DNA of 64,000 bases from Lunularia cruciata (GCA_948567375.1 OX419758.1:5027001-5091000); one strand, 5' to 3'; shown: positions 10,377 through 21,552, counted from the stretch's first letter. The notes: generated from the letters alone by a model not told the origin. A program made the numbers and translations.

Positions 10377-13300
10377 AGAAAAAAGGCGACCGTGTAGGAA
10401 AAATGAAGGATGGGAAGACCCCATCAAGCCGTACAAGGGAGAGACAAAAAAGGTAACATGGGGCTAAGCCCCAATAGAGTCTGTATGAGAAATCTGCCCT
10501 ACCGCACCTAAGATATCCGAGCTATGCAAGTCGTACGGTCTACACACAACTGGAGCATCCGAAGAAACATCACCTAATGTGATTGCTCTCCTATGGATTG
10601 CACCAGCCACTGCCCTCTGTAGAGCAATGGATACACGCTGTCTAAAGTAAGCTACAAAGTATGAGAGTGAGAGTGGTACCCCCTGCCGCCTAACATGATA
10701 AGCCCTCGCGCACTCCCTGACAAATGTGTCAAATGCCGTGTCCATCGCTCCATATAACTCCAAGGCTAGAGGAACAAAGAGGTGACCTCGCTGCATGCCC
10801 CTGTACTTGGAGACCTTGCGACCTGCTGCTGCACTCGCCGCCCATCCAGGGGGATGGGTAATCACTCCCTCCGAAACTGTATCTCGCGTAGGGTCCGTCA
10901 CCACGACATCCGCTACTGTCACCTGATCATCTCGGACCAAGTATAAGTCTGCCCTGACACGTGTCGTCTGCAACGCATACGAACGCTCCCTCCAAGCCAA
11001 GTATCCACTCTCTCGTGCCATAGCAAACACTATGTCTCTAATGGCATCATGGGTAGCTATCCTCTATCCTCCAAAAGGACACCGTGTCATGTGGACCGCC
11101 GCTGCATCTAGTGTAGAACCACACTCACAAGTGAGTAGTGAAGATGCAGATGGGTGGACCAAACCTAGGCAAAACCTCATCGCTGTAGAGAAAGTAGCCG
11201 GTGCGAGTCGGAAAGCCCTAATGCATGGTCGAGCTAGGATCCACGAGCCTGCACCCTTGCCGGAGCAAGAGCGTAGACGTGCTCTAGTAGCCTGAGGAAT
11301 GGACGAGTCAACTAAGAGAGAATGTAGCGTATGCTCACACTGTCGCTCCATCAAGGAAGACTGTAGACCTCTAGTCCAATCTGATGATAGTGAAGCAAAC
11401 GGTGGAAAACCCTCTCGTGCTCGTGAAGATAGACTATCTCTCGTCTGCCGCAATAACACCTGGAGAGAAAAGGATCCTCCCTCCACCTCTGTCACATAAG
11501 TCTCCAAAACCGGCCTATCAGCAACCACAAAACGAGATGCAAGTAGGGGTGCCGAGAGAGCCCAACTACCCAAAAACGCTATAGGTGCCATCTCCTCCAT
11601 AGAAAGCAAGCCAACCCCACCACATGAGATCGGTAGAGCCGTCTGTCTACGTGCCAAATCCCCTGTCACACACTCAAAAGTCCCTGGTCCAATAATATCA
11701 CCAAAGACTCCCATAATCCTCCTATCAAATGCTCTCAGACGTGATAGGAAGGACGATGAGGGGGGAACTGTACGGATGAGGTAGGATGCTCGACGAGCAA
11801 TACTGGAAGAGAGTATACCAAATGCCACCTGCGGATCTCCTAGTAATGGAAGGTCATCCACATGGAGAACATCCTCTACAAGAGCAGCGTCCAAGAAGCG
11901 TGTGACAAAATCCTCCGATCCTACTGGCACTCCAAGAACACGAAGTCCCTCTGTGGATGTGATACACCCCTCTGGAAGCTCAAGGTGGGGAGGGATACCT
12001 AAAGGGGACCATGCCCTACACTTTGACACCTTGACTCTCAAGCCTACTAGATGTAGCTCGGTAGTCAAGTAGTCAAAGGCCTGCCTAATCTGATCTACCG
12101 GGCCTACGATGTGTGTATCATCTGCCAAGGATGGAAATACACAACCTGGCATGGCCAAAGTAGTAGACAGGAGAGCTCTAAAGTGAGCCATGGCAAATAA
12201 GGGCCCCCCCAAAGGATCTCTCTGACGTGTACCAACAGTTGACTCCAAGACGGTGACTCCCTCCTGTGAACCACCATGCTGGTAGTAAAGGGAAGCAAGA
12301 GAGCCATAAAAAGACCGCACAAAAGGAATGAGACTCGCCAAGGATCCACTAGCCTCCCTAAGCTCTCTAAAGATGGATGCACGTGAGACGCTATTAAAAG
12401 CGTTCTCAACGTCCACCTGTAGGACGACCCACTCCGGATGGATATCTAGGAATGCTCTAATGCCTAGAGATATAGCCTCACATCCTCTAGGTGTAGCTAC
12501 TCCAAACTGATGTGGACTAAGGTGCTGTCGAAAGTGAGAACGATGCTGAAGGACAATGGTACGACTGACCAAACGCAAAAAGATCTCTCCAATAGCGATC
12601 GGTCTAATGCCTCCAGTGTCCTTCTCGATCGCGAGAAGTCGACTAGCACCTAAGACCCGACTAACAGACATAGGAATATCTCCTCTCGCTACTGCTGCAG
12701 CCACCTGAAACAACTCGGTAAAACCACTAGAAGGATCATCTGCCTGGAAGCAATCTCTAAGGTGCTCATAAACCATCCCTGACAAGCCTCCTGAGGAAAG
12801 GCGAGGGGCAGTGCACAATGCTTGTGCAAATAGCGACCTATCAAGACATAAAGGCTGCTCTGGCTGATAATCTAAGACCTCTAGTGGTAGTCCCTCTACT
12901 GCTATAGGATGCAATGAGCGTAGGGAAGAGATGGTCTCATCAGTAGGACTCGCTATAGACAGAGGGTGTAGCGCTCGTGCTGCTCTACTAAACTCTCCCG
13001 CCTGACCCAATGTCCTACATCGTCGTAATCGAGTGGAATCTATGGTATCCTGTGGCGATGTCTGTCTCCTAAATCGTGTAGCCCTAACAGACTCCTCCTG
13101 AAGGGCTGCCCAATCCCCCGCTCGGAATCGACGAAATCTAGCCGCCACCTCTCTATGCCCCGCACGTCCCCCTCTAGCATAACGAAGACACCATCGAGGG
13201 AGTAGGAGGAATAGGAACCACGCTAACTTGTCCAAGGGATCACGTGCCAAACGATCCAATGGTAGGCGAAAAGCCTGTCTAGCCTCATCATGGAGTGTGC

Positions 13301-14111
13301 GGGGTAGCCTATGGAATAAACGTGGACATGGAAAACTAGTCTCAAATAACCCCAAAATGCAACCCGCCTGAGAAGCTAACCACTCCCACGAGTCGATCGG
13401 TATCCCTGGAACGATCAACGAAGGTATAGAAGAAGCGTGCGTAATCCCGAGTGTCACTGCTGTCGATGTGGTCGCTTGTCTCACGTGGACATCCCAAGTG
13501 GTCCAATCATAATCCTTGTGCATCCTTCCCACATGGGTCTTTACCCCTTGCGAGGTAAAGCGTCGGTGACACACCGGGCATGGTGTATCCCGACCCGCTC
13601 TAGGCGACCCCACATGGAAAGGTGTAGCCATGGCTAGCACAAGAAAAATGATAGTAACACATGATACTCTTCTCCGTATCTCCCCATATCTGCAAAACCA
13701 CAACCCCTCACATCCCAACTCACGTAAGAAAACAATCTCTCTCCCAACCCTAAAATCTATAAACTTTCATAACTTTCAATTTCCGTCTCCAAAATTTTCA
13801 AATTAAATTCCCATGGAACTTAATCATGAAAACCCAGAGATTAGAAATGAAAATTCACAACCCATCACTCTCAATGTATAATAATCACTCTCAACCCTAA
13901 AAAAACTAAAAAACTTCATAACTTTCTACTCCATTCTCCCTAGTTTTCAATCTAGGTGCCAATGGAACCGGAATTGAAAAACGAAGAGAATAGTCTATTC
14001 ACTCGAAGGCTACATGCTAGAGAGCACTCAGATTTTATCAAAATCGTCTCACGTCTCTCCTTCTCCTCTCTCGTCTCCACACTCTCCCCGCAGCTCCTCC
14101 CGCCGCCCGCC
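10377..14111 (-). mobile_element. Family B full-length R2-like non-LTR retrotransposon with restriction-like endonuclease
   Basis: The element of about 3.7 kb is delimited by an exact 17-bp target duplication (10360-10376 and 14112-14128). In its own orientation it has a GC-rich 5' leader (14111-13719), one long coding region (see CDS entry), and a short 3' region ending in CGGTCGCCTTTTTT, without a poly(A) tail, as in R2-type elements. Copies of the same 3' end occur at 8932, 23414 and about 43980. Insertion sites differ between copies and none resembles 28S rDNA, so unlike classical R2 the element is dispersed. It lies immediately upstream of the FAS1-like pseudogene. Confidence 0.92.
10464..13718 (-). 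CDS. Family B protein: C2H2 finger, reverse transcriptase, CCHC knuckle, [stop], restriction-like endonuclease
   Basis: The first 884 codons (13718-11064) are open; a better start is the Met at 13631 (MATPFHVGSPRAG). A C2H2 finger (CPVCHRRF...HVGRMH) is at residues 47-67, used for DNA binding in R2-type proteins. RT motifs follow: DVENAFNSVSRA (motif A, about 435), RQRDPLGGPLF (motif B, about 498), SLADDTHIVG (motif C, about 530; LADD where YADD or FADD is usual). A CCHC-like knuckle (CECGSTLDAAAVHMTRC) closes this part. A single TAG (11061-11063) interrupts the frame, which continues without shift through RIATHDAIRD into the PD-(D/E)XK-like endonuclease (RADLYLVRDDQVTVADV, then RKVSKYR) and ends at 10464. 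Activity nicks target DNA and primes cDNA synthesis. It is the best-preserved mobile ORF in the window. Whether the TAG is read through or simply inactivating is open. Confidence 0.88.
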
Positions 14112-14128
14112 TCTTGTCTCTTATAAAT
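14112..14128. repeat. Right target-site duplication of full-length family B element
   Basis: Exact copy of the 17 bp at 10360-10376. The FAS1-like sequence begins just to its right. Confidence 0.9.
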
Positions 14129-14129
14129 A

Positions 14130-16324
14130 ATGAATTCTCATCAGAATTGCGCGTCGTTTACGCAGGTCCAAGAGATGGGAACGCAGCAACTCCTGGATAT
14201 GAAGATCTCGCGTGACACGTTGATGCTAAAATGCGCGGAAGAGAATTGTTCAATTCTTTAACGAGGAGCAAGAACTGCAGATAGCACCTAGGGCTGGCAA
14301 AGAAAATGCTAGCGCAGGAAATAACGTTCAGCGGAAGAAGATAGCCGCTTGTTTGGAGGACAGCACGCTTCCGTTTTCAATCCTGGTGAAAGAGATTGCG
14401 GAGAAGATGAACAGTAATGGTGATCATGTTACCTTAGTCTGTAAGGACTCTTGTGCTTTCGATTGGTTTGCGAGTATGCTACGGAATCACTTACACAGAT
14501 GCAGATGTTCTCGAGGACAATACCGCCACCAGCCTCTGGCGCTGGGAAGTAAGAGAATTGAAGTTTCTTCCAATATCCTACAGGGAAGAAATAGCTGAGC
14601 GGCGGCGAAGAAGGAAAAGAATAAATGAAAGGTTGTTGGATCTTTCTAGTGCAGTAGAGGTATTCAAATTCAAGCCGAACGATGTGAGCGATGAAGCTGC
14701 ACTTGCTAAGGCGAGGGAAATTCTTGCCAAGGGTGATGACGAGCTTACGCTTTTGTCTGCTAGAGTGGAACGGCTCTCGGGAAAATCTGGTGTTGCAAAT
14801 CAAGTGGATGGAGCGTCAGTGGTCACTGATGAAGGAACAAAGAAAAGGAGGAGGTCCGATCCTGAGGAGCAGGAAAGGATCAAGCCGGAGAGGATCCTGA
14901 AGCGACAGAGGATTGTGGAAGAGAGGGAGCAGAAACGAAAAGAGAAGGAAGAAGCGGAGAAGGAGCTCAAGCGCAAGGAAAAGGAGGAGGCTGATAAGAA
15001 AAAGCAAGAAAGGATGCCGAGAGGGTGTTGAGGAGGAAGGGAAAGGAAGAGGTGGAGCGGAAGAAGCAAGAGAAGGAAGCTGAAAGGGAACAGAAGAGGA
15101 AGGAGAAAGAAGATGACGAGCAGAGAAAGAAAATGGCTTTGAAGAAACAAGCCAGCTTCATGGACAGGTTTCTAGCGAGCAAGAAGGAGCCGTAAGAGCA
15201 AGCGAGTCAAGAAATCTCTGAGACAAACACCAAGGTTCCATCAGGTGCTGAAGAAGTGGAGAGGAAGGTGCAGCAGCCCTCAAGTGTACGAGATTCAGAT
15301 ATTTACTGAGGTAGTCAGGCGTATGGACGCTCTATTTCAGAGCAACGAGGATTTTGATCTGGATGAATTGTGGAAACAACATATAAGCACCTGGCAGGAG
15401 ACTCGTCAGCAGATGGCTTTGGGAAGACTTCCTGGATGGGGCACTCGTCGGAAGCCCAAAGCGATTGTCGCACCAGCGATTCGTCTTCATGGAGCTGGTG
15501 GGGATCCCCGAGCAAGTAGCAGCCACGATATGAGCCAGACGAAAACATCAGCAGCAAATGTAACGAGCCCGTCTCCTACTGCCTCTCCTCCGAAGGGGCC
15601 TCGAATTGAGTCTGACTTAGACGCCCTTGAGGATGTGGATTGGAAGGAGAGTTTTTCCGAATCTTGCCCCAGCACACCTTTGTCAGATTCTAAAAACTTT
15701 GTTTCTGATAGATATCTTCAGCTGCGCACCAAGAGGAAGAAGCTTTTCCAGTTTGACAAGAGTCATCGTCCTCCTTATTATGGAACTTTCTCCAAGAAGA
15801 GTGCTTTGATCAAGCCTCGGAATCCGTTGAAGCAGGTCCCAATGCTGGCGTACGATGTGGACAGTGATAAGGAGTGGGAAGAAGAAGAACCTGGAGAAAG
15901 CCTGTCCAATTTGGAGAACGATAAGGACGAGGGAGATGAGAGAGTAGACAACGAAGAGGAGGAAGACAGTCTACATGATGAGTTCATGGTGCCGGTTGGA
16001 TATCTATCCGAAGGTGAAGGAGTGCATATGGAGGGCGGAGCTGGAACTGCTGGAGATAACGCAAGAAACGGAATCTCTTATCATTCTCCTTCGTCAGGGA
16101 CGTGCAGTTCTGATATTGTTCCCAACGGCATGTCCCGGGAGCATCATGGTAAAGTTCTAGACAATGCAACTGAGCATGCTCTTAAGACGAATCGTCCTCG
16201 TCTCATTAACAACTTGGGCTGGGATTCTGAAGAAGAGGTCCTTCCTGCAACCAGGACAGAGGCTCTGGTTTTGGAAGCTCTTAGAATAAGAGACCTCACT
16301 CCCAGCAACACCGGAGTTCCTTGA
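14130..16324 (+). pseudogene. FAS1: FAS1-like (CAF-1 large subunit) copy, frameshifted and apparently intronless
   Basis: FAS1 is the large subunit of chromatin assembly factor 1, which loads H3-H4 onto new DNA. The copy shows family landmarks in order: CLEDSTLPFSILVKEIAEKM (14353-14412), TYTDADVLEDNTATSLWRWE (14483-14550), a long Lys/Glu-rich coiled region (14820-15130), KKQASFMDRFL (15141-15172), WGTRRKPK (about 15439), QFDKSHRPPYYGTFSKKS (15749-15802) and the acidic block DSDKEWEEEEPGESLS (15860-15908), then a VPVGYLSEGEGV motif. Frame changes near 14440, 15010 and 15300 and a TAA at 15193 break it. Plant FAS1 genes have many introns, but this homology runs without gaps for 2 kb, so I infer a retrocopy. 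The start is uncertain and the C-terminus stops early (TGA at 16322) relative to the family. The 359-codon 3' ORF (15245-16324) could still be expressed. Confidence 0.85.
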
Positions 16325-16997
16325 AGTTTGCTCGTAGTTCCAACAGGCAAGTTCATTTTGACCCTTTTCCCCAAATCTGGAACAATCAAAACCCATGCGA
16401 GTGATCTTCAAGGAGCCACTTACTTCTTTCAGAGGGGACAAATTTTTCACGAGAGTAGATGGAGTAGCGGAGCATCCCAGCAAGCAAAGCACTTCTCGAG
16501 CAACTATGTTGTGATAAGAGCCATCTAACATCCACCATAACGTTTCCCGGCAAGCCTTCTTCATTTCAGACATTGTCGCCTGTTGTGCGGTGTTGATGCT
16601 GCACAACCTGGTTTGGCTTACATTGAAACTTGGTCAACTTAATGGGCTTATACTCGGGGGGAAAATTCGTCTAGGATGTGCGCGTTGAAGCGAAGTAATC
16701 TTGATCATCAATTTTATGTGCATTTATGCGGATCAGATTCGAAGAGCTTCGCAGTGGGCTTCGTCTGTTTCCGTTGAGAAACACACTAAGCGTCCAGCTG
16801 CATAGTAATTCCTATATCCTTCAGCTTAGCTTGAGATTAGTCACTTGTGAACTGGTCTCAACCAGGAAATTGCATCTCTACAACACAGATACACTTCCTT
16901 GCTATGATCGGAGTCGGGAGAAAAGAAAACCCTTGAGGTTCAGGCTGCTTATCAGCCACTGAGCATGGAGCTCATATACGTCATCTGAGATACGGGG
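16325..16997. other. Stretch downstream of the FAS1-like copy, no gene recognised
   Basis: Short open frames occur on both strands (for example plus 16328-16528, minus 16606-16157) but none has a recognised motif. The plus strand may still contain decayed FAS1 C-terminal sequence, which I could not confirm. No poly(A) tract marking a retrocopy end was seen. Confidence 0.4.
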
Positions 16998-17018
16998 TTT
17001 AGGGTTTAGGGTTTAGGG
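16998..17018 (+). repeat. Interstitial telomere-type repeat (TTTAGGG)3
   Basis: Three exact TTTAGGG units, preceded by GGGG. This is the usual plant telomere unit; on the minus strand it gives AAACCCTAAA telo-box motifs, which in plants also occur in promoters of growth and ribosomal genes. It could therefore be a promoter element for a minus-strand gene, or a scar of double-strand-break repair. Confidence 0.85.
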
Positions 17019-17320
17019 AGAGACGAGCGTTGTTGTACATAGGTAGGAGAGCTTGATCTTCGACACACCTGGTATGTGTACAGTACTCCCATCTGTGTTT
17101 GTTACATATTGTGCACATATTACGCATAACCCAGCCAATTTGAATATTATATGTTCATGGATATGTACTAGATTATTTTGAGGTGAAGTACGATTACTGG
17201 CTGAAATAGAGACCTGAAATTGATCCCACAGTGGGTTTAAAAATCTTTTAATGGGACGACGATGCAGCGACGAGTTTCTGTTGGATTCTAGGTTGCGCAA
17301 GTTCGGCAACCTTTGCTGCG

Positions 17321-17725
17321 TTACACTACCTGCATAACGCACGACCTCCATGATCCATTTCCCATCTGGTGAAAGCTTAAGTCTTCAAACTGAAACACCC
17401 TATTCTTCCTGGTACTGGGCTTTTGTGTCGACTCTGAAAAGGCTGCTATTGAGATAGCAATACTGTTCAGTTTCTTCCAAATTATCTCCAAAGATTGCAT
17501 AGACTTCTTTCTCCTCTCGCGATCATTCCTTCCCACCTGGAACCCATTCGGAAATGTGGGTCGTATTCCTCGGCAGATATCAAGGTACCTGTGTCTGCGG
17601 TGTAGTGCTACAATCTTGGTACAGACCCCAAATCGATCTGTGCAATTGCCTAGGCTAAGACTGCTCCTAGTGTGCGAGAAGTGCTCCCATGAATTAGCCA
17701 AATATAGTGTAATCATGGGTGTCAT
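17321..17725 (-). CDS. Unidentified minus-strand open frame, doubtful
   Basis: A frame open for 134 codons contains basic stretches (NDRERRKKSMQSLEIIWKKL, STRKNRVFQFEDLSFHQMG). An acceptor-like sequence (ACACCGCAG) precedes HRYLDICRGIRP, so part of it could be an internal exon. I do not recognise it, and chance cannot be excluded. Confidence 0.2.
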   Translation of the reverse strand: MTPMITLYLANSWEHFSHTRSSLSLGNCTDRFGVCTKIVALHRRHRYLDICRGIRPTFPNGFQVGRNDRERRKKSMQSLEIIWKKLNSIAISIAAFSESTQKPSTRKNRVFQFEDLSFHQMGNGSWRSCVMQVV

Positions 17726-18764
17726 GCTCTCCTGTTACTGAAAACAGGAGAACAAATGAAAGAACATTTCCACAAGAGAGGTGTTTTAACACTAGTACAC
17801 GTCTGACAAACTGCAACGGGTAAATGGCCATTTAATGTTATTGAAATATGAAATAAAAAATCTCCGTCGTTAGACCGATATTCAGAGTAACGTTGGTTTC
17901 TTTTCGAGCGTTTTGTCATATGGTTATCTCATCGATGTCATACAACTCACATAACCCGTATCGAATGGCATTCTATAAACTTTTGCTTGATAGATGGATT
18001 TAAGTTGTACGATGGATGTTATTCTCTCTGGGGGCTTTCTATCCCCGTTGTTATCCTGGTCTTGTATAAGTCGTATAACCTAAATACCTTTACTACAATT
18101 TTCTTTGATCAATGAATTCTGTACAATCTTATTGAGTGGTCTGTTGTACTTTACTTTCCTTGCAATGTGTTGGGACGAAGATTCTGTTGTAACTTCTGTT
18201 TGGGAGGATGAAACTCATGTGGATGCAATCGGACTGATGTGCGCTAGAAACGTCGCACTGAGAGATGTAGTGAAGGTACCATATTGGGACCAAGATTGGT
18301 TCTGTGTGGGTGACAAGGATACCACTCAATAACGTCTCGTCGACTCTATTTCTCATCGTTCTTGAATGTGTACTGTGGGTCTTCTGAGTTCTGCCGAGGT
18401 TCTACCCTAGAAGAATTATGGACTGTAGGTACAGACCACAGAAGCTGCAGTGCTCTTTCTCATGAAAGACCTGAAACATCTCGAGTGGGAGCTTCTTCCG
18501 GTTGATATTTTGATTTCGACAGGCAATCATCGTATTTATAACCTTGTAAACTCTTCAAATGTTGAGGTCCTACTATCGCCCTTAGGGAACCCACAATGTC
18601 TTTGAAACAACTAGCTGTTACTGTTGCTTTCGGACAAGTTCAGATTTTCTATGGAGATCCTAGAGGTAGTGTTTCTCATATTGCTATCCTCTATATGTAA
18701 GGGATGGGTCACGTCCCGTGACATCATATTCCCTTTCCGAAAAAGTAGCTGATTGTCTGGTTGA
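17726..18764. other. No gene recognised
   Basis: The stretch contains a small hairpin (TCTCCTGTT/AACAGGAGA, 17728-17751) and an open plus-strand run at 18105-18332 (VWEDETHVDAIGLMCARN) without a recognised family. Confidence 0.35.
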
Positions 18765-18935
18765 ATGCCTTACGACGAGCACACGCTGCTCTTGGACTTG
18801 TTGAAGAGGACCTCGTACTGGCGTACTCCTGCCTCTTTCGGCTTGACTTTATCTTTGGCTCAGCAAGTGGTTCTCTGGTGCGTTCTCGGCTATGCTCCTG
18901 GTCACGGTCATGCCACTGACATTGGGTCGGGTCAA
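18765..18935 (+). repeat. Diverged repeat shared with 46.6-46.76 kb
   Basis: The sequence from GCTGCTCTTGGACTTG through ATGCTCCTGGTCACGGTCAT aligns, with substitutions and a small indel, to the minus strand of 46600-46765 (CTACTCTTGGAGTTG through TATGCTCCTAATGACAG). Translated, both give LLKRTSYW, TPxSFGL in one frame, and VVL, CYAPxxxHAxDI/GYAPGHGHATDI in another. It may be a relic of an unknown mobile or host coding sequence. Confidence 0.55.
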
Positions 18936-19049
18936 GATGACATTGACCTGCGTGAGGATGAGTCAGGTGACGCAGAATCGCTGTTAAGTTCAGTTCCTCC
19001 TACCGGGAGCGAAGCGTCAGAATTCGTTGGAGGCCGAAGCTAAACTAGC

Positions 19050-20413
19050 ACATTCGAGCGTGTAAGGGTTAATGTACGGAAGGCGAAGACTGAACTCAGA
19101 ATCATACAGGAAGCCAGGAAACATTCATCATTCAGTAGCTAGACTTTCCATCAACACATCCATCCCTTTTGCTAAAAGTGAATCTCAGTATTACTATCTT
19201 TCGTAAACATGATACCAAGATTTCATGGAAAGGCACCCGAGGGAACGGGTTTCATGACAACGTCGAAAATCAGAAGAGCATGCAGTGCCAGTTCAGTACG
19301 TGTTGCGCAGATGGGTAATCAGCATTGAGATCCCTTTCCCGCGGTACGTGCCGTGGGGAAAGAGATAGTCTCAAACGCTGGGTTACAGACACGGTTGGGC
19401 AAGACCGCAGGGTCCAATGTCTGGAAATCAAGGAAATTCGTTTACAGACTTTTTGTCTAGCGTCTGTGAAATACACCTGGTGATAAACAACCCATGCAAA
19501 CGATATTAGATGGATACTAGGGAGATTTGAATATAGAATTCATGTGATCGAGTGTATGGAAGGCAGATACATCCAGTGAACTGGGGACATTTGATGACTG
19601 GTTGTTTAAAGTATTTCGCGAAGGAGGGGGATTGCAATCTTACCACAAATCTCATAGATCACATTCCCCTCGAAACGAGTCAGGTGGGAAGATGTGCTCG
19701 AGGGGAAATCCTTGAGGCCAATGTTCGTTTGCCAATTATATTTGTACATGGTAAGACGCTTAATTTCGATGGCGCTATGAAGTGAAATCTGAAGAAACAA
19801 ATGCCACCGACTTGCGGGAAGCATGCAAGGAACTCAATCCTGACCAGACAAAAATCAAACTAGTAAACAAGTAGAGATCACCTACACGATTTATGAACAT
19901 AGCTTTAATAGCCGCTTTATTTGCCTGAATGCGCGCAAACCAAAAATTTATCAATAAATATGACGCGAGCCAATTCCCTCCCATCCTAAAAACTTGGAGC
20001 GTCAATCATTTTGACTAAGACTGAGGAACTCAGTGTGAAGTGTCCAATGCTCTGAGAGCTTCGTTCGCCGGAAAAGAGCGAGTCTCTTATTTCTTTCTTG
20101 TAGAACGAAGCCTTCCAAGGGCGCCAAAAAATCGGGGAAGTGATCGTCTCAATTTATTCTGATCGACTTGCAATCAGTAAAAGATGCAACTATGGAAAAG
20201 TTCCACGGTTCTTAAACTACGACATTTGTGTACATACATCTTGTGAGATTCAACCGGATAGGGACATTCAGCTAGAATATCCCCAAAACCGGAAAGCACT
20301 TCGTAGTTCCACCTGAAGTGTACTCTAAACTCAAGATCTAGTCCTCTTCATGCACTGTGGTACTACTCAAGCATCCAAATTGTGTAAGTATAAATCGAGG
20401 GGATGACATGATA
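19050..20413. other. No gene recognised
   Basis: Short open frames only (for example minus 19476-19270 and plus 19552-19785) without motifs. It presumably includes the 3' flank of the minus-strand gene at 20414-21081. Confidence 0.4.
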
Positions 20414-21081
20414 TCAACCCTGCTGCGCTTTCTCCCACTTCTTCTCAACACGACTGTCACCCCTCCTATGCGCGTGTCCTGCTTCATGTTGTGCGTTGAT
20501 TAGCTCTACGACTAGATCCAGAGCTGTTCTCTCAGACAAGATAAGGAGACCCAGTAGGCATAACATGGTCAGCTACGAAAACTCCCAAGAAGCTCATGAC
20601 AGTATCCGTACAGAGTAACGTAACACAGAAGAACTACATGAACATCCATACTTGGTTGCCTATTTACGTCAAGCGAGGGATTGAATATGAAACAGAAAGA
20701 CAGGCAAGTTATTACCTTTCGAGAAATTGCTCTGCGCAGAACGTAAGTGAGGAGAAACTAAAACTCCAAACCAATGCAAAGGTTGTGCCGTGTCCTTTGA
20801 GACCTGTCAAAGATCATCTAGGAACGTTATCTCACGATATTCTTCATCGAGTATAATCATTATAGAAGGAGGGATGAATACGCCCAATATACATGGCAAT
20901 CAAATGCATGTTGATCACTATGAGTGATAGGCAAAGGAAAGTGAACTCCGATGTACCATTCACTGATTCGTAGCTGAAACAGAACGATGTAGAAGTTTAC
21001 TTCGAACAAGCTCGAATCATCATCAGAATCCGTGGCGGAATCGTCGACCAAATTCCTGATCTCCCATTGGTCCATCCATCC
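20414..21081 (-). CDS. CCDC115/VMA22-like V-ATPase assembly factor, C-terminal exons
   Basis: Three minus-strand exons join in phase. Exon 21081-21001 (81 bp, after CTGTAG, before GTAAAC) encodes WMDQWEIRNLVDDSATDSDD-type acidic sequence. Exon 20803-20716 (after TTTGACAG, before GTAATA) encodes VSKDTAQPLHWFGVLVSPHL then RSAQSNFSK. Exon 20523-20414 (after GAACAG) encodes ALDLVVELINAQHEAGHAHR and ends KKWEKAQQG, TGA. The core PLxWFGxLV-P-LRxAQxxFxxALxLVxELxxxQ is the C-terminal signature of CCDC115 (Vma22), an endoplasmic-reticulum factor for assembly of the V-ATPase Vo sector. Introns are 197 and 192 bp. Upstream exons for the N-terminal helix were not resolved; a candidate first exon starts MVVEGTMRED near 21552. 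The gene is too split to show as a long ORF. Confidence 0.62.
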
Positions 21082-21552
21082 CTACAGAGCAAAGTCGGGA
21101 TGCACACGATCACGGCCCCAGTAGCTCCACAGAGGACTCGGATCGAGAGCTAAGCACATCTATTCTGGAATTGACAACGCTGAGTCTTCTTATCACTGAT
21201 CCGCTTCCAGTGCATTTCCTGAAAACTCATCCAATGATTCCATCTGATGCCCTCTGTCGGCTAATCTTATGCTTCAGCCCGGAAATTCATGTAGTCCTTT
21301 GGACTCCAACTTATAAACTAACTAGATTGAACTAAAACACTAATAAGAGATTTTCAATGTGTGGTCTTAGTAGACAGCTTGCATTTTAGCTCGATCAAGA
21401 CAAGGAAAACTACTACAAACCTGACGTAGCGTCTGGTGAAATATGTCGCGTCGTTTGAACATGTGATGCACAGAATCTAGACAGTCCCAATATTTCCTTA
21501 CCCAATAGCTCTTTGTTTCCCGTATCCTCCCGCATCGTTCCTTCGACCACCA

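Noticed and set aside
10377-14111. Classical rDNA-specific R2 insertion
   Set aside because: Flanks and the duplication show no 28S rDNA sequence, and other copies are at unrelated sites.
14800-15182. Minus-strand Phe/Leu/Ser-rich frames
   Set aside because: Antisense of the Lys/Glu-rich coiled region of the FAS1-like copy.
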